This document shows, piece by piece, positions 41,513 to 49,342 of a stretch of 51,911 nt of DNA. The notes beneath the pieces were generated by a model. The model did not search any database, had not been told where the DNA came from, and saw only the letters and a list, made by a program, of their open reading frames with translations. The translations under genes and the position numbers were made by a program. Position 1 is the first letter of the stretch. The number at the start of each line of letters is the position of its first letter. Source of the DNA: Clostridia bacterium (lineage in GTDB: Bacteria; Bacillota; Clostridia; Christensenellales; Aristaeellaceae); NCBI GenBank assembly GCA_017481825.1, contig JAFUOR010000096.1:1-51911 (forward strand). Direction: 5' to 3'.

Positions 41513-41622
41513 AGACGATCATCTGCCTTCTGCTCTACACCGCAGCCTGCCTGTTCCTGATCCGCTTCATCGCGGTCTACACCCTGCACAACAGGAACGA
41601 TGACGGAGGTGCGGAAGGATGA
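41509..41622 (+). CDS. Very small single-TM protein
   Basis: 37 residues: MKTIICLLLYTAACLFLIRF and a polar tail HNRNDDGGAEG. 4-base overlaps with both neighbours support translation. Function unknown. Confidence 0.5.
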   Translation: MKTIICLLLYTAACLFLIRFIAVYTLHNRNDDGGAEG

Positions 41623-41807
41623 ATTACTGGCTTGAAGCTTTTCGGAATGAGACTACTGAGGATGGCAGGTTTCAAATCATCTGGAAGGTAGCACACCTTG
41701 AAACGCATAACAGCGTAAGCAAAGAGGCGCTGCTGGAAATGCTCCGGTTCATGGCAGATTACATGCTGGAGGAAGTGCCGCAGGGCGGAGGTGCTTCCCA
41801 TGGCTGA
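41619..41807 (+). CDS. Small hypothetical phage protein
   Basis: 62 residues, MNYWLEAFRNETTEDGRF with helical remainder (SKEALLEMLRFMADYML). Overlaps both neighbours. No domain recognised. Confidence 0.6.
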   Translation: MNYWLEAFRNETTEDGRFQIIWKVAHLETHNSVSKEALLEMLRFMADYMLEEVPQGGGASHG

Positions 41808-42126
41808 CCGCTGCACCCTCCACATCAAGCACCTTGACGCATTCGCCGGCTTTCTCTCCGCCCGGGGCTTCTACCCGCTGCCCCTGACCAACTGCTACGA
41901 AGTGCTGCGCATGCGCAACGGCAAGCAGCTGGTCGTGGTGTACAAGCGGGATTCCGCAACCCAGCACCTGACCGTGCAGGACAAGGCGTTTCCGCTGGTC
42001 AGAGCGTTCTACAGATCGCGGAAGGAGGATCCCCATGCCCCGACAAGCCAAACCGGCAAAGGATTACACTGTGCCCCGGTCCATTATGTCTCACGTCAAA
42101 GCAAAGACCTGCCCTGCCTGCGGTAA
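41800..42126 (+). CDS. Hypothetical phage protein with extended C-terminus
   Basis: 108 residues from ATG 41800. The core (HIKHLDAFAGFLSARGFYPL, EVLRMRNGKQLVVVYKRD, HLTVQDKAFPLVRAFY) is coherent to about residue 78; the last 30 residues overlap the following gene in another frame and look random (SQTGKGLHCAPVHYV). The original stop has probably been lost. Function unknown. Confidence 0.6.
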   Translation: MADRCTLHIKHLDAFAGFLSARGFYPLPLTNCYEVLRMRNGKQLVVVYKRDSATQHLTVQDKAFPLVRAFYRSRKEDPHAPTSQTGKGLHCAPVHYVSRQSKDLPCLR

Positions 42127-42256
42127 GAATTTCGACTGCATGCCAGACACCTGGCGCTTCATGTTCCGGGGCAAGCGCGGCAAATCGCGTTTTCTGCTGC
42201 ACATAGAGCTGTTACCGCAAGGCTACCGCATAAGCACAAAGGAGATGCAGAAATGA
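42035..42256 (+). CDS. Small zinc-ribbon-like protein, probably frameshifted at its end
   Basis: 73 residues with GGAGG ahead of ATG 42035. KTCPACGKNFDCMPDTWRF is a half zinc ribbon. The expected second Cys pair is absent in this frame, but another frame reads CCT-stop-SCYRKAT at the right distance, suggesting a frameshift near 42,190 that replaced the C-terminal half. The nominal stop overlaps rusA (ATGA). Confidence 0.55.
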   Translation: MPRQAKPAKDYTVPRSIMSHVKAKTCPACGKNFDCMPDTWRFMFRGKRGKSRFLLHIELLPQGYRISTKEMQK

Positions 42257-42690
42257 CCCTTCGTGAATTCTTCCTCCCCGCTCCCTATCCCGGCGCAGAC
42301 TGGCCGCCCACGACCACCGCCCAGACCCGCGAAATCGGCGTCAACAAAAAGACCGGCAAGCCCTACCTCTACAAACCCGACCAGCTGCTGCAAGCGGAGA
42401 TCAACATCCGCAACGCCCTGGCCCGGTTCCGTCCGGAGAAGCCGATCACCAACAAGCCCATCCGCCTGACGGCGAAGTGGCTCTACCCCATCACCGACCC
42501 GAAGAAGCACTTCCACGGTGAGTATAAGATCACCCGGCCGGACACCGACAACGTGGAGAAGCTCCTGAAAGACTGCATGACCGACCTTGGCTTTTGGGTG
42601 GATGACAGCCTGGTGTGCTCTGAGATCATCGAAAAGTTCTGGGCGGATACGCCAGGCATCTATGTCAAAATCGAGGTGCTGGACGGATGA
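42253..42690 (+). CDS. rusA: RusA-family Holliday junction resolvase
   Basis: 145 residues. The catalytic region RPDTDNVEKLLKDCMTDLGF and WVDDSLVCSEIIEKFW carries the family aspartates and Lys. It cleaves branched DNA made during phage recombination and replication before packaging. Coupled to both neighbours by 4-base overlaps. Confidence 0.9.
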   Translation: MTLREFFLPAPYPGADWPPTTTAQTREIGVNKKTGKPYLYKPDQLLQAEINIRNALARFRPEKPITNKPIRLTAKWLYPITDPKKHFHGEYKITRPDTDNVEKLLKDCMTDLGFWVDDSLVCSEIIEKFWADTPGIYVKIEVLDG

Positions 42691-42983
42691 CCATGCTCCC
42701 ACAACCTGTACATGATCCGCCCACCATCATCTGCTGTGACCTATGGCCCCGCAGCACCCTCACCCAGGCGAAAATGGACGCGTACAAGCGCCTGATCGAC
42801 CTGGGGGACATCAGGATCCGGCGTGTCGTGTATCACAAAGCCACCGGATACACCACCGTTGAATACTGGTCGAACCTGCCTCACGCCTGGACGCTGAACA
42901 AACTCCGTGAGCTGGCGGCAGTGCTCGACCAGGGAACACAAATCAGACTTGATGACATAAACAGGAGGATTTATACATGCTAA
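42687..42983 (+). CDS. Hypothetical phage protein
   Basis: 98 residues, starting with a proline-rich MTMLPQPVHDPPT. Later YKRLIDLGDIRIRRVVYHKA and ELAAVLDQGTQIRLDD. No family recognised. Overlaps rusA and the sigma-like gene. Confidence 0.6.
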   Translation: MTMLPQPVHDPPTIICCDLWPRSTLTQAKMDAYKRLIDLGDIRIRRVVYHKATGYTTVEYWSNLPHAWTLNKLRELAAVLDQGTQIRLDDINRRIYTC

Positions 42984-43372
42984 CCGTTGAACAGCTAAAG
43001 CGCTGTCGAAACTATGCCCTTGAGATCCGCGCACTGGAGCAGCAGCTGCAGCGCTGCCTGCCCACTGGCAAACCTGCACGGGTAAGGACTCAGCAGTACG
43101 ACGCTGATCCTCCCGGTACAAACGACCCGACTGCTGCCGCTTTGCAGCTCTATGAAGGTCTGCTCAAGCAGCGTGATGAACTGCAGGAAGCATTCAAGCC
43201 TTTATATCAGCGCTGCTTTGACGATATCACACAGCTGAAAGATCCCCGCGCAAGCGTCATTCTCTGCCGGTACTACCTCATGGGCGAGACGGACTATGAG
43301 ATTTCGCTCAATCAGGAGCTCTGCAGATCGCAAATCTGCGAGCTGCGTCGTCGGGCACTTAAACTGCTTTGA
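42977..43372 (+). CDS. Sigma-70 region 4-like / ArpU-type late regulator (DUF1492-like)
   Basis: 131 residues. An N-terminal helical part (EIRALEQQLQRCL) is followed by a C-terminal region resembling sigma region 4 (DPRASVILCRYYLMGETDYE then LCRSQICELRRRALKLL). In phages of Bacillota such proteins directly precede the terminase genes and activate late transcription. A promoter with TATAAT lies 65 bases downstream. Confidence 0.75.
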   Translation: MLTVEQLKRCRNYALEIRALEQQLQRCLPTGKPARVRTQQYDADPPGTNDPTAAALQLYEGLLKQRDELQEAFKPLYQRCFDDITQLKDPRASVILCRYYLMGETDYEISLNQELCRSQICELRRRALKLL

Positions 43373-43436
43373 CAGAATACACCGACTGCATTTCACATGT
43401 CCGGCACAGGTTGACACAGGCTGACACGGCCTTGTA

Positions 43437-43465
43437 TTGCACCGACGCGCAACCCGTGATATAAT
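43437..43465 (+). promoter_or_regulatory. Candidate late promoter
   Basis: TTGCAC (43437-43442), 17-base spacer, TATAAT (43460-43465), about 105 bases upstream of terS. Just before it, TGACAC occurs twice within 20 bases (in TTGACACAGGCTGACACGG), a possible activator site. Confidence 0.72.
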
Positions 43466-43512
43466 GCTATCATGAGATGCTGCGAAGAAAAATGAGTGCC
43501 TCCGCAGAATCC

Positions 43513-43540
43513 GGGGAGACGGTACGCCGCCTCCCCTTTT
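43513..43540 (+). terminator. Leader hairpin with T-run ahead of the terminase genes
   Basis: GGGGAG pairs with CTCCCC, with inner CGG/CCG pairing, followed by TTTTCG. It lies between the late promoter and terS, so transcripts must pass it to reach the head genes. Confidence 0.62.
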
Positions 43541-43571
43541 CGTTGCACAGAAAAGCAGGAACGGAGGGAAG

Positions 43572-44081
43572 GTGGACGGCATGGGCGCACAGGCTCGCGG
43601 ACGAAAAGGAAAATACGAAGCCTGGCTTGAGCCGGACAACCTGACCCGCCTCGAAGCGTGGGCGCGCGACGGGCTGACGCTGGAGCAGATCGCCCACAAC
43701 ATCGGCTGCAGCCTGTCCACCCTGCATGAGTGGCGCAACCGATTTCCGGAGATTTCGGACGCCCTAAAAAGGGGCGCTGAGGTCGTGGACATCCAGGTCG
43801 AAAACGCCCTCCTGCGCCGTGCTCTGGGTTACAGCTACAACGAGGTCACAAAGGAGCTGGAAACAGATCCGGAAACCGGTGAAAAGACGCTCCGGACAAC
43901 CAAGGTCGTAACCAAGCAGGTCGCCCCTGACACCACCGCTCAGATCTACTGGCTCAAAAACCGCCGCCCCGACAAGTGGCGTGACAAGCCCGTGGACGAA
44001 AGCGAGAGCGCGACCCTGTCCGCTGCCCGGGAGCTGCTGGGCGGCATCCCCTCCGTAATAAATGGAGGCCATAAGCCATGA
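43572..44081 (+). CDS. Phage terminase small subunit
   Basis: 169 residues from GTG 43572, or 166 from ATG 43581; GGAGGGA suits the former slightly better. An HTH (LTLEQIAHNIGCSLSTLHEW) for packaging-site recognition, then VENALLRRALGYSYNEV and the family's basic end IYWLKNRRPDKWRDK. It forms the oligomer that delivers phage DNA to the large subunit. Confidence 0.9.
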   Translation: MDGMGAQARGRKGKYEAWLEPDNLTRLEAWARDGLTLEQIAHNIGCSLSTLHEWRNRFPEISDALKRGAEVVDIQVENALLRRALGYSYNEVTKELETDPETGEKTLRTTKVVTKQVAPDTTAQIYWLKNRRPDKWRDKPVDESESATLSAARELLGGIPSVINGGHKP

Positions 44082-45352
44082 GCCTGACCGACAAGCAGCA
44101 GGAATACCTGCAGAGCTGCTTCCACCGCTGGAACCTCAAGATCGGTGCGACCGGCTCCGGCAAGACCTGGCTGGATCAGGCCGTCGTCATCCCCCAGCGC
44201 ATCCTCGCCATGAAGGGACAGGGCGCTGGCGTGCTGATCGGAAATTCTCAAACTTCACTGGAGCGCAATGTACTGACGCCCATGCGCGGCATCTGGGGCA
44301 AGTCCCTTGTGGGCGAGATCCGCAGCAAGGACAACACCGCCGTTCTTTTCGGCCGGCGGATGAACATCTTCGGCGCAGACAAGATCGACAGCGTGGAAAA
44401 GATACAGGGTATGACCATCGAATACGCCTACGGGGACGAAATGACGACCTGGGCGCAGCCGGTGTTCGAGATGCTCAAGAGCCGCCTGCGCTGCGTGGAC
44501 AGCCATTTCGACGGGACTGCAAACCCCTCTGATCCCAAGCATTGGCTGAAGAAGTTCATCGATGCGCCGGAAATCGACGTCTACGCTCAGACCTCCACCA
44601 TCTACGATAACCCCTTCCTGCCTGCGGATTTCGTCTCGGCGCTGGAAAAGGAATACGCCGGAACGGTCTACTTTGACCGCTTCATCCGGGGGCTGTGGGT
44701 ATCGGCGCAGGGCGTGATCTACCCCAAATTCGCCCATCACCCCAGGGCATTCCACCTGAAGGACGGGCAGCTGGCCACAATGAAGGCAGGGCGTGTCGAT
44801 GATCCATGGGGCATGCTGACCTGCTGCCAGATCGGCGTGGACTTCGGCGGCGATGGCTCCGCGCACGCCTTCTCCCTCGTGGGCTTCACCAAGGGTTTCA
44901 CGCAGATGGTGCTGCTGGAGGAGTACTACCGGCATGAGGTCATCGGTCCGGAGCAGCTGGAGGAGGACTTCATCGCCTTTGCGAGCATGTGTCAGAAGAA
45001 ATACGGTGCACAGCGGGTGGTCGCCTGCTTCGCTGACAGTGCAGAGCAGACCCTCATTCAGGGCCTGCGCGCGGCGATCCGCAAGGCACGCATCGCGCTG
45101 GATATCCAAAACGCCCGCAAGGGCCCCATCAACGACCGCATCCGCTTCCTCAACCGGCTTATCGGCAGGGAGCGGTTTTTCATTGCTCCCCACTGCGTCC
45201 ACACGGAGGACGCGCTGTGCTCCGCCGTCTGGGATGCCAAGTCCATCGGCAAGGACGTGCGCCTGGACGACGGGAAGCACAATATCGACTCCCTGGACGC
45301 GCTGGAGTACGCCTTCGAGCCGTTCATGGACGTGATGATTCAGCTCTCTTAA
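44078..45352 (+). CDS. Phage terminase large subunit
   Basis: 424 residues. ATPase part: Walker A GATGSGKT (23-30), Walker B-like YAYGDEMTTW. Nuclease part: GVDFGGDGSAHAFSL, ACFADSAEQTL and DDGKHNIDSLDALEYAF supply the acidic metal ligands of the RNase H-like fold. It translocates and cuts DNA into proheads; the form is of the PBSX/Terminase_3 type. Start overlaps terS (ATGA). Confidence 0.94.
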   Translation: MSLTDKQQEYLQSCFHRWNLKIGATGSGKTWLDQAVVIPQRILAMKGQGAGVLIGNSQTSLERNVLTPMRGIWGKSLVGEIRSKDNTAVLFGRRMNIFGADKIDSVEKIQGMTIEYAYGDEMTTWAQPVFEMLKSRLRCVDSHFDGTANPSDPKHWLKKFIDAPEIDVYAQTSTIYDNPFLPADFVSALEKEYAGTVYFDRFIRGLWVSAQGVIYPKFAHHPRAFHLKDGQLATMKAGRVDDPWGMLTCCQIGVDFGGDGSAHAFSLVGFTKGFTQMVLLEEYYRHEVIGPEQLEEDFIAFASMCQKKYGAQRVVACFADSAEQTLIQGLRAAIRKARIALDIQNARKGPINDRIRFLNRLIGRERFFIAPHCVHTEDALCSAVWDAKSIGKDVRLDDGKHNIDSLDALEYAFEPFMDVMIQLS

Positions 45353-45364
45353 CGGAGGTATTAC

Positions 45365-46729
45365 ATGATTCGTACCTGGCTGACCTCCAGCGGCTACATG
45401 CTGCCGGAGGACGACACCTACGCTGCCATGCAGACCTGGATGAGCTGGTACAGGGGCTATGTGGCGGACTTCCACCGCTACTGGGTCTACACCGGCGGCA
45501 GCAAGCGCCGCACCCGCCTGACCCGCGCGACGCTGAAGATGGCGAAGTCCGTCTGCGCGGAGCATGCCAAGCTCCTCATCAACGACCGGGTGCGCATCAC
45601 CTGCGAGGGCTTCAACGAGCTGGACGCGATCCTCGCCCGGACGGACTTCCGCGCACAGGCCAACCGGCTGATCGAGCTGGCCTTCGCCCTGGGTACCGGC
45701 GCCTTTGTGGAATACAAAGCCGCGGACGGCTCCCCCGTGATCGACTTCGTGCGCGGCGATATGGTATTCCCCCTTTGCTGGCGGGGCACAACCGTCACCA
45801 ACTGCGCCTTTGGCAGCCGCATCACGCTGCCCGACGGCAAACGCGGCTATTACATTCAGTTGCACGAGCAGCTGCCGGGCAAGGTCTACCGCATCCGCAA
45901 CGTGTACCTCAATCAGGAGGGCAAGCAGATCCCCGCGCCGGAGGACGTGCAGGCAGAGATCCTAACCGGCAGTACCTCGCCGCTGTTTCAGCTGATCCGC
46001 CCCGCCCGCGTCAACAGCGTGGATCTGGACAGCCCTCTGGGCATGTCTGTCTTCGGCGACGCCATCGATCAGCTGCGCGGCGTCGATCTAATCTATGACA
46101 GCTACCTCAACGAGTTCACCCTGGGCCGCAAGCGCTGCATGGTGCCCCAGACAATGGCCACGATGCTGCAGGAAAAGGACGGCATCGTCGCCCCGCGTTT
46201 CGACCCCAAGGACACCGTTTTCTATGTTTATGAGCAGTCCCTCGACGGCAAGCAGGACCTGCGCTTTATCGACCCGACGCTCCGGGTGGATGAGCACACG
46301 AAGGCCCTGCAGCAGATGCTGGATCTGTTGTCCTTCAAGTGCGACCTGGGCATTGGGCGCTTCCGCTTTGAGGGCGGCACGGTCAAGACCGCCAAGGAGG
46401 TCATTGCACAGAACAGCGACCTGTACCAGTCCATCAAGCGCAACGAGCAGGTGATCGAATCCGCCATTTTCGACATGATCCGCGCACTGGCTTTCCTGAG
46501 CGGTCACACGGCGGACTGCACCCCGGTCATCACCTTCGACGACAGCGTCTTTGAGGACGACGACGCCACCGCCACCCGCAACGTACTGCTGGTGAACGCT
46601 GGCCTGCGCACCCGCACGGACGCAATCATGTCCGTTGACCGGGTAGACGAAGCCATCGCCAAGCAGAAGGTTGCCGCGATCCTCAAGGAGGAGCGCGGCC
46701 AGTTGGATGACTTCCCTGAGGCTGATTGA
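45365..46729 (+). CDS. Phage portal protein (SPP1 gp6-like)
   Basis: 454 residues. Typical blocks include LKMAKSVCAEHAKLLINDRV, AFALGTGAFVEYK, SPLGMSVFGDAID and the late AKEVIAQNSDLYQSIKRNEQ crown/clip helix. It forms the dodecameric ring through which DNA enters. CGGAGG precedes the ATG. The TGA stop overlaps the alternative TTG start of the next gene. Confidence 0.9.
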   Translation: MIRTWLTSSGYMLPEDDTYAAMQTWMSWYRGYVADFHRYWVYTGGSKRRTRLTRATLKMAKSVCAEHAKLLINDRVRITCEGFNELDAILARTDFRAQANRLIELAFALGTGAFVEYKAADGSPVIDFVRGDMVFPLCWRGTTVTNCAFGSRITLPDGKRGYYIQLHEQLPGKVYRIRNVYLNQEGKQIPAPEDVQAEILTGSTSPLFQLIRPARVNSVDLDSPLGMSVFGDAIDQLRGVDLIYDSYLNEFTLGRKRCMVPQTMATMLQEKDGIVAPRFDPKDTVFYVYEQSLDGKQDLRFIDPTLRVDEHTKALQQMLDLLSFKCDLGIGRFRFEGGTVKTAKEVIAQNSDLYQSIKRNEQVIESAIFDMIRALAFLSGHTADCTPVITFDDSVFEDDDATATRNVLLVNAGLRTRTDAIMSVDRVDEAIAKQKVAAILKEERGQLDDFPEAD

Positions 46730-46731
46730 CA

Positions 46732-48294
46732 ATGATCGACTATTCTGACCCCATCCGGGCGGTCTACGTAGCCTGCGTGGATGAGTGCATGACCGCCCTT
46801 TGCAGGCACTTCAACGCCAAAGCAACCGGTTACGACGGCACCTTCGCCTATCAGACGGCGATGTTGACCGAGCTGGGAGCCGTCCGGCGCGAGGTGGCAG
46901 ACATCATTGCCCGGCACACCTACGGCGTGGACGGCATGGTGTCCGAGGCGGTGCGCACCGCCATGCTGAAAGCCGTCAATGAGGTGGAGCCCTCCCTGCT
47001 GGCAGCCGTCAAGGCGGGCGTGGTGGACGGCACCGACGTGCCCATCAGCGACAGCATCGAGATGGCTCTGAGCAGCTACAGCCGCCAGGCGGTGGAGCAG
47101 CTCAACCTGGTCAACACCGTCATGCTGGAAAGCTGCCTGAACAACTACCGAGCCCTGGTCTCCAACACCGCCTCCTACGAGGCCCAGCTGAACGAGGCGC
47201 AGCGGATCCTGAACGCAGAGACGGGCAAGGTCGTCACCGGCGTGAGCAGCCACCAGCAGGCCGTCCGCCAGGCGGTGCAGCAGTTCGCCCGCACCGGGCT
47301 GACCGTGTTCACCGACAAAGCCGGACACCGCTGGAGCCCCGAAGCCTACGCCGCCATGGACATCCGCACGACGGTCAACAACGCCGCCCGGCAGGCCGTG
47401 ATGGACCGCAACGAGGACTACGGCAACGACCTGGTCAGCGTGCCGATCAACGCCACTGCGCGTCCTAAATGCTCCCCCTGGCAGGGCAAGGTCATTTCGA
47501 CGGCCAACGAGGCCCGCACGGTGACCGATCTGCACGATCGGCCCGTGCGGGCCTACGCCCTGAGCGAAACCACCTACGGCGAGCCCGACGGTCTGTGGGG
47601 CATCAACTGTCATCACCAGCCGAGCCCCTTCTTTGCTGGGCTCTCCGTGCTGCGGGGCGAGGTACCGGACAAGGAAGACAACGATGAGCTGTACGCCCTC
47701 ACCCAGCAGCAACGACGCCTGGAGCGTGACGTGCGCAACCTCAAGCGCGAGGCGGTCATGCTGGATGCTGCCGGGGATGCGGAGGGCTTTGCCGCAGCCG
47801 CCCGGAAGGTCAAAGCCGCCCAAAGCCGCCTGCGGGAACACTGCGAGCAGAATTCCCTGCCGATGCGTAGTGACAGGACGCAGGTTTTGGGGTATAATAG
47901 ATCTGTCAGCGGAAAGGCAAAGGCGGCGGTTCCGACCAGCTACCGCCATCATAAGGACGGCACCATCGTCGTGACGCACGACTGGAAAGCCAAGGGGAAA
48001 GTGTCTGCACCCTCGAAGCTCGCACCTTTTGCAGTCCTCGAAACACTGTCCGGCAAGCATCAACAGGTAGATCGCACCCTGTATGGTGCAGATGCCCGCA
48101 TGTGTAAGCAAATTCACTCCCGCGCTCATCTGAAACATCTGAATCCCGATTATGATAACGGCGGCGCACATGCGCACGACTTCATCGACGGAAAACGTAT
48201 TCTTCGTTATGAATCCACCGGCCTGGATGGCCGGAATCTGACAGAACAGGAGGTGCTCGAACATGGAGACATCATTGACCGTACAAGGCCTTAA
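46732..48294 (+). CDS. Phage minor capsid protein with distinct C-terminal domain
   Basis: 520 residues from ATG 46732 (TTG at 46726 is an alternative). Residues 1-390 fit phage minor capsid protein 2 / SPP1 gp7-type proteins, with a helical body and the capsid-motif region MDIRTTVNNAARQ, ARPKCSPWQGKV and GEPDGLWGINCHHQ. From about residue 400 a separate domain begins (PTSYRHHKDGTIVVTHDW) with HSRAHLKHLNPDYDNGGAHAHD near the end. The DNA for this part is less GC-rich, a promoter-like site lies at the junction, and a small ORF overlaps the end. The domain looks like an added effector; its activity is unknown. Confidence 0.85.
   Translation: MIDYSDPIRAVYVACVDECMTALCRHFNAKATGYDGTFAYQTAMLTELGAVRREVADIIARHTYGVDGMVSEAVRTAMLKAVNEVEPSLLAAVKAGVVDGTDVPISDSIEMALSSYSRQAVEQLNLVNTVMLESCLNNYRALVSNTASYEAQLNEAQRILNAETGKVVTGVSSHQQAVRQAVQQFARTGLTVFTDKAGHRWSPEAYAAMDIRTTVNNAARQAVMDRNEDYGNDLVSVPINATARPKCSPWQGKVISTANEARTVTDLHDRPVRAYALSETTYGEPDGLWGINCHHQPSPFFAGLSVLRGEVPDKEDNDELYALTQQQRRLERDVRNLKREAVMLDAAGDAEGFAAAARKVKAAQSRLREHCEQNSLPMRSDRTQVLGYNRSVSGKAKAAVPTSYRHHKDGTIVVTHDWKAKGKVSAPSKLAPFAVLETLSGKHQQVDRTLYGADARMCKQIHSRAHLKHLNPDYDNGGAHAHDFIDGKRILRYESTGLDGRNLTEQEVLEHGDIIDRTRP
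47870..47898 (+). promoter_or_regulatory. Internal promoter at the junction to the C-terminal domain
   Basis: GTGACA (47870-47875), 17-base spacer, TATAAT (47893-47898), inside the minor capsid gene exactly where the capsid part ends. It could express the downstream small ORF at 48263 outside the late programme. Confidence 0.6.
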
Positions 48295-48496
48295 AGAGAT
48301 ACTCTTGAAAGCCCGCACAGACATCGTTGCAGACCTTGGAGAGCACGAACTGCTCTTCTACCACGATGAAGGCGGCGTCAATGTCACCACAGATCGCCTC
48401 TATACGTTCCACACCTGGGACGAAATGCTCGCGCAGCCCATCTTCTGGGGCAAGCGGCTTGAAGAAGTCGTTGCGCAGTTCATCGTCTACTGGTAA
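48263..48496 (+). CDS. Small acidic protein overlapping the capsid effector-like domain
   Basis: 77 residues, with AGGAGG eight bases ahead of the ATG, inside the last codons of the minor capsid gene (32-base overlap). Acidic and aromatic-rich (LGEHELLFYHDEGGVNV, FHTWDEMLAQPIFW, VAQFIVYW). The size, charge and position match what is seen for immunity proteins, but no family is recognised. It is followed immediately by a strong terminator. Confidence 0.7.
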   Translation: METSLTVQGLKEILLKARTDIVADLGEHELLFYHDEGGVNVTTDRLYTFHTWDEMLAQPIFWGKRLEEVVAQFIVYW

Positions 48497-48513
48497 TCTT
48501 CATTTCGCCATCA

Positions 48514-48545
48514 AGCGCCCAGCCATCACGGCTGCGGCGCTTTTT
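48514..48545 (+). terminator. Rho-independent terminator after the small acidic gene
   Basis: AGCGCC-CAGCC-ATCA-CGGCTG-C-GGCGCT then TTTTTG. Strong stem of 11 pairs with one bulge. It lies in the middle of the head operon, between the minor capsid and scaffold genes. Confidence 0.85.
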
Positions 48546-48618
48546 GTGTGCCCCAAATGCCGACGGGCAATAAACGGAATCAACGGCCTACCAGGCCTTA
48601 AACGGGAGGTATTTCGCC

Positions 48619-49212
48619 ATGGCTGAACAGAATCCCAATCCCACCACCCCCACTCCCCCGACCAATCCCCCCGCGAATCCCCTTGCTGCACCGCAGCCTG
48701 CTCCTGGCTCCGGCGATCCCGATGCCATCGTCAGCGCCCTGATGAAGGCGCTGGAAGGCCGCCAGCAGCGCGTGGAACGCAGCGTCACCCGGGACATGGC
48801 CGCCCAGTACGGCATGACCGAGGATGAGCTGACCACACTGCTGAACAACCACCGGGCCGAGAAAGCCAAGCAGCTCTCCCCCGAGGCACAGCAGCAGCTG
48901 AACGCCGCCAACGCCCGCGTGCAGGCCCTTTTGCTGCAGAACGAGGTGACCAAGCTCGGCGCTGCCATGGGCCTGGTCGATGCGGACGCTGCCATCGCCC
49001 TGATGGACCGCACCAAGGTAAAGACCGAGGGCGAGACCATCACCGGCGTGCAGGAAGCACTGGACGCGCTCAAGACCGGCAAGCCCTACCTGTTCGGTAC
49101 CGCCGCGCAGCAGCAGATTGCGCAGGCATGGGGCCAGCAGCATGGCTCCGGCGGCGGTGACGACGGCGAGGCCGCCTTCCGTAAGGCGCTGGGGCTGGAT
49201 GTCAAGAAGTAA
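48619..49212 (+). CDS. Phage scaffolding protein (DUF4355-like)
   Basis: 197 residues. A Pro/Asn-rich start (1-32), a long charged coiled-coil centre (VERSVTRDMAAQYGMTEDEL ... EAQQQLNAANARVQALLLQ) and a Gly-rich end are typical of scaffolds placed just before the major capsid gene. GGGAGG precedes the ATG. Confidence 0.85.
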   Translation: MAEQNPNPTTPTPPTNPPANPLAAPQPAPGSGDPDAIVSALMKALEGRQQRVERSVTRDMAAQYGMTEDELTTLLNNHRAEKAKQLSPEAQQQLNAANARVQALLLQNEVTKLGAAMGLVDADAAIALMDRTKVKTEGETITGVQEALDALKTGKPYLFGTAAQQQIAQAWGQQHGSGGGDDGEAAFRKALGLDVKK

Positions 49213-49224
49213 GGCAGACGGCAG

Positions 49225-49277
49225 GCACACCTCATCCGTCAGCCTGACTGCTGCCACCTTCCCCTCAAGGGGAAGGC
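49225..49277. repeat. Interspersed hairpin element (CACCTCATCCGTC ... CCTTCCCC-TCAA-GGGGAAGG)
   Basis: CACCTCATCCGTC followed by a short variable part and the perfect hairpin CCTTCCCC-TCAA-GGGGAAGG (49257-49276). I recognise this arrangement as a common interspersed repeat of gut Clostridia (from memory, not searched). It sits directly after the scaffold stop. Confidence 0.7.
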
Positions 49278-49298
49278 ATGGGTACACACTCACAAAAT

Positions 49299-49322
49299 GT
49301 AGGGGCGGCAATCTGCCGCCCG
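49299..49322. repeat. GTAGGGGCG palindromic element, copy 3 (intergenic)
   Basis: GTAG then GGGCGGCA-ATC-TGCCGCCC (8-base perfect arms). It lies 20 bases before the major capsid gene, abutting the preceding hairpin element and just ahead of the CGGAGG ribosome site. Confidence 0.82.
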
Positions 49323-49342
49323 CAAAACGGAGGTAACACACA

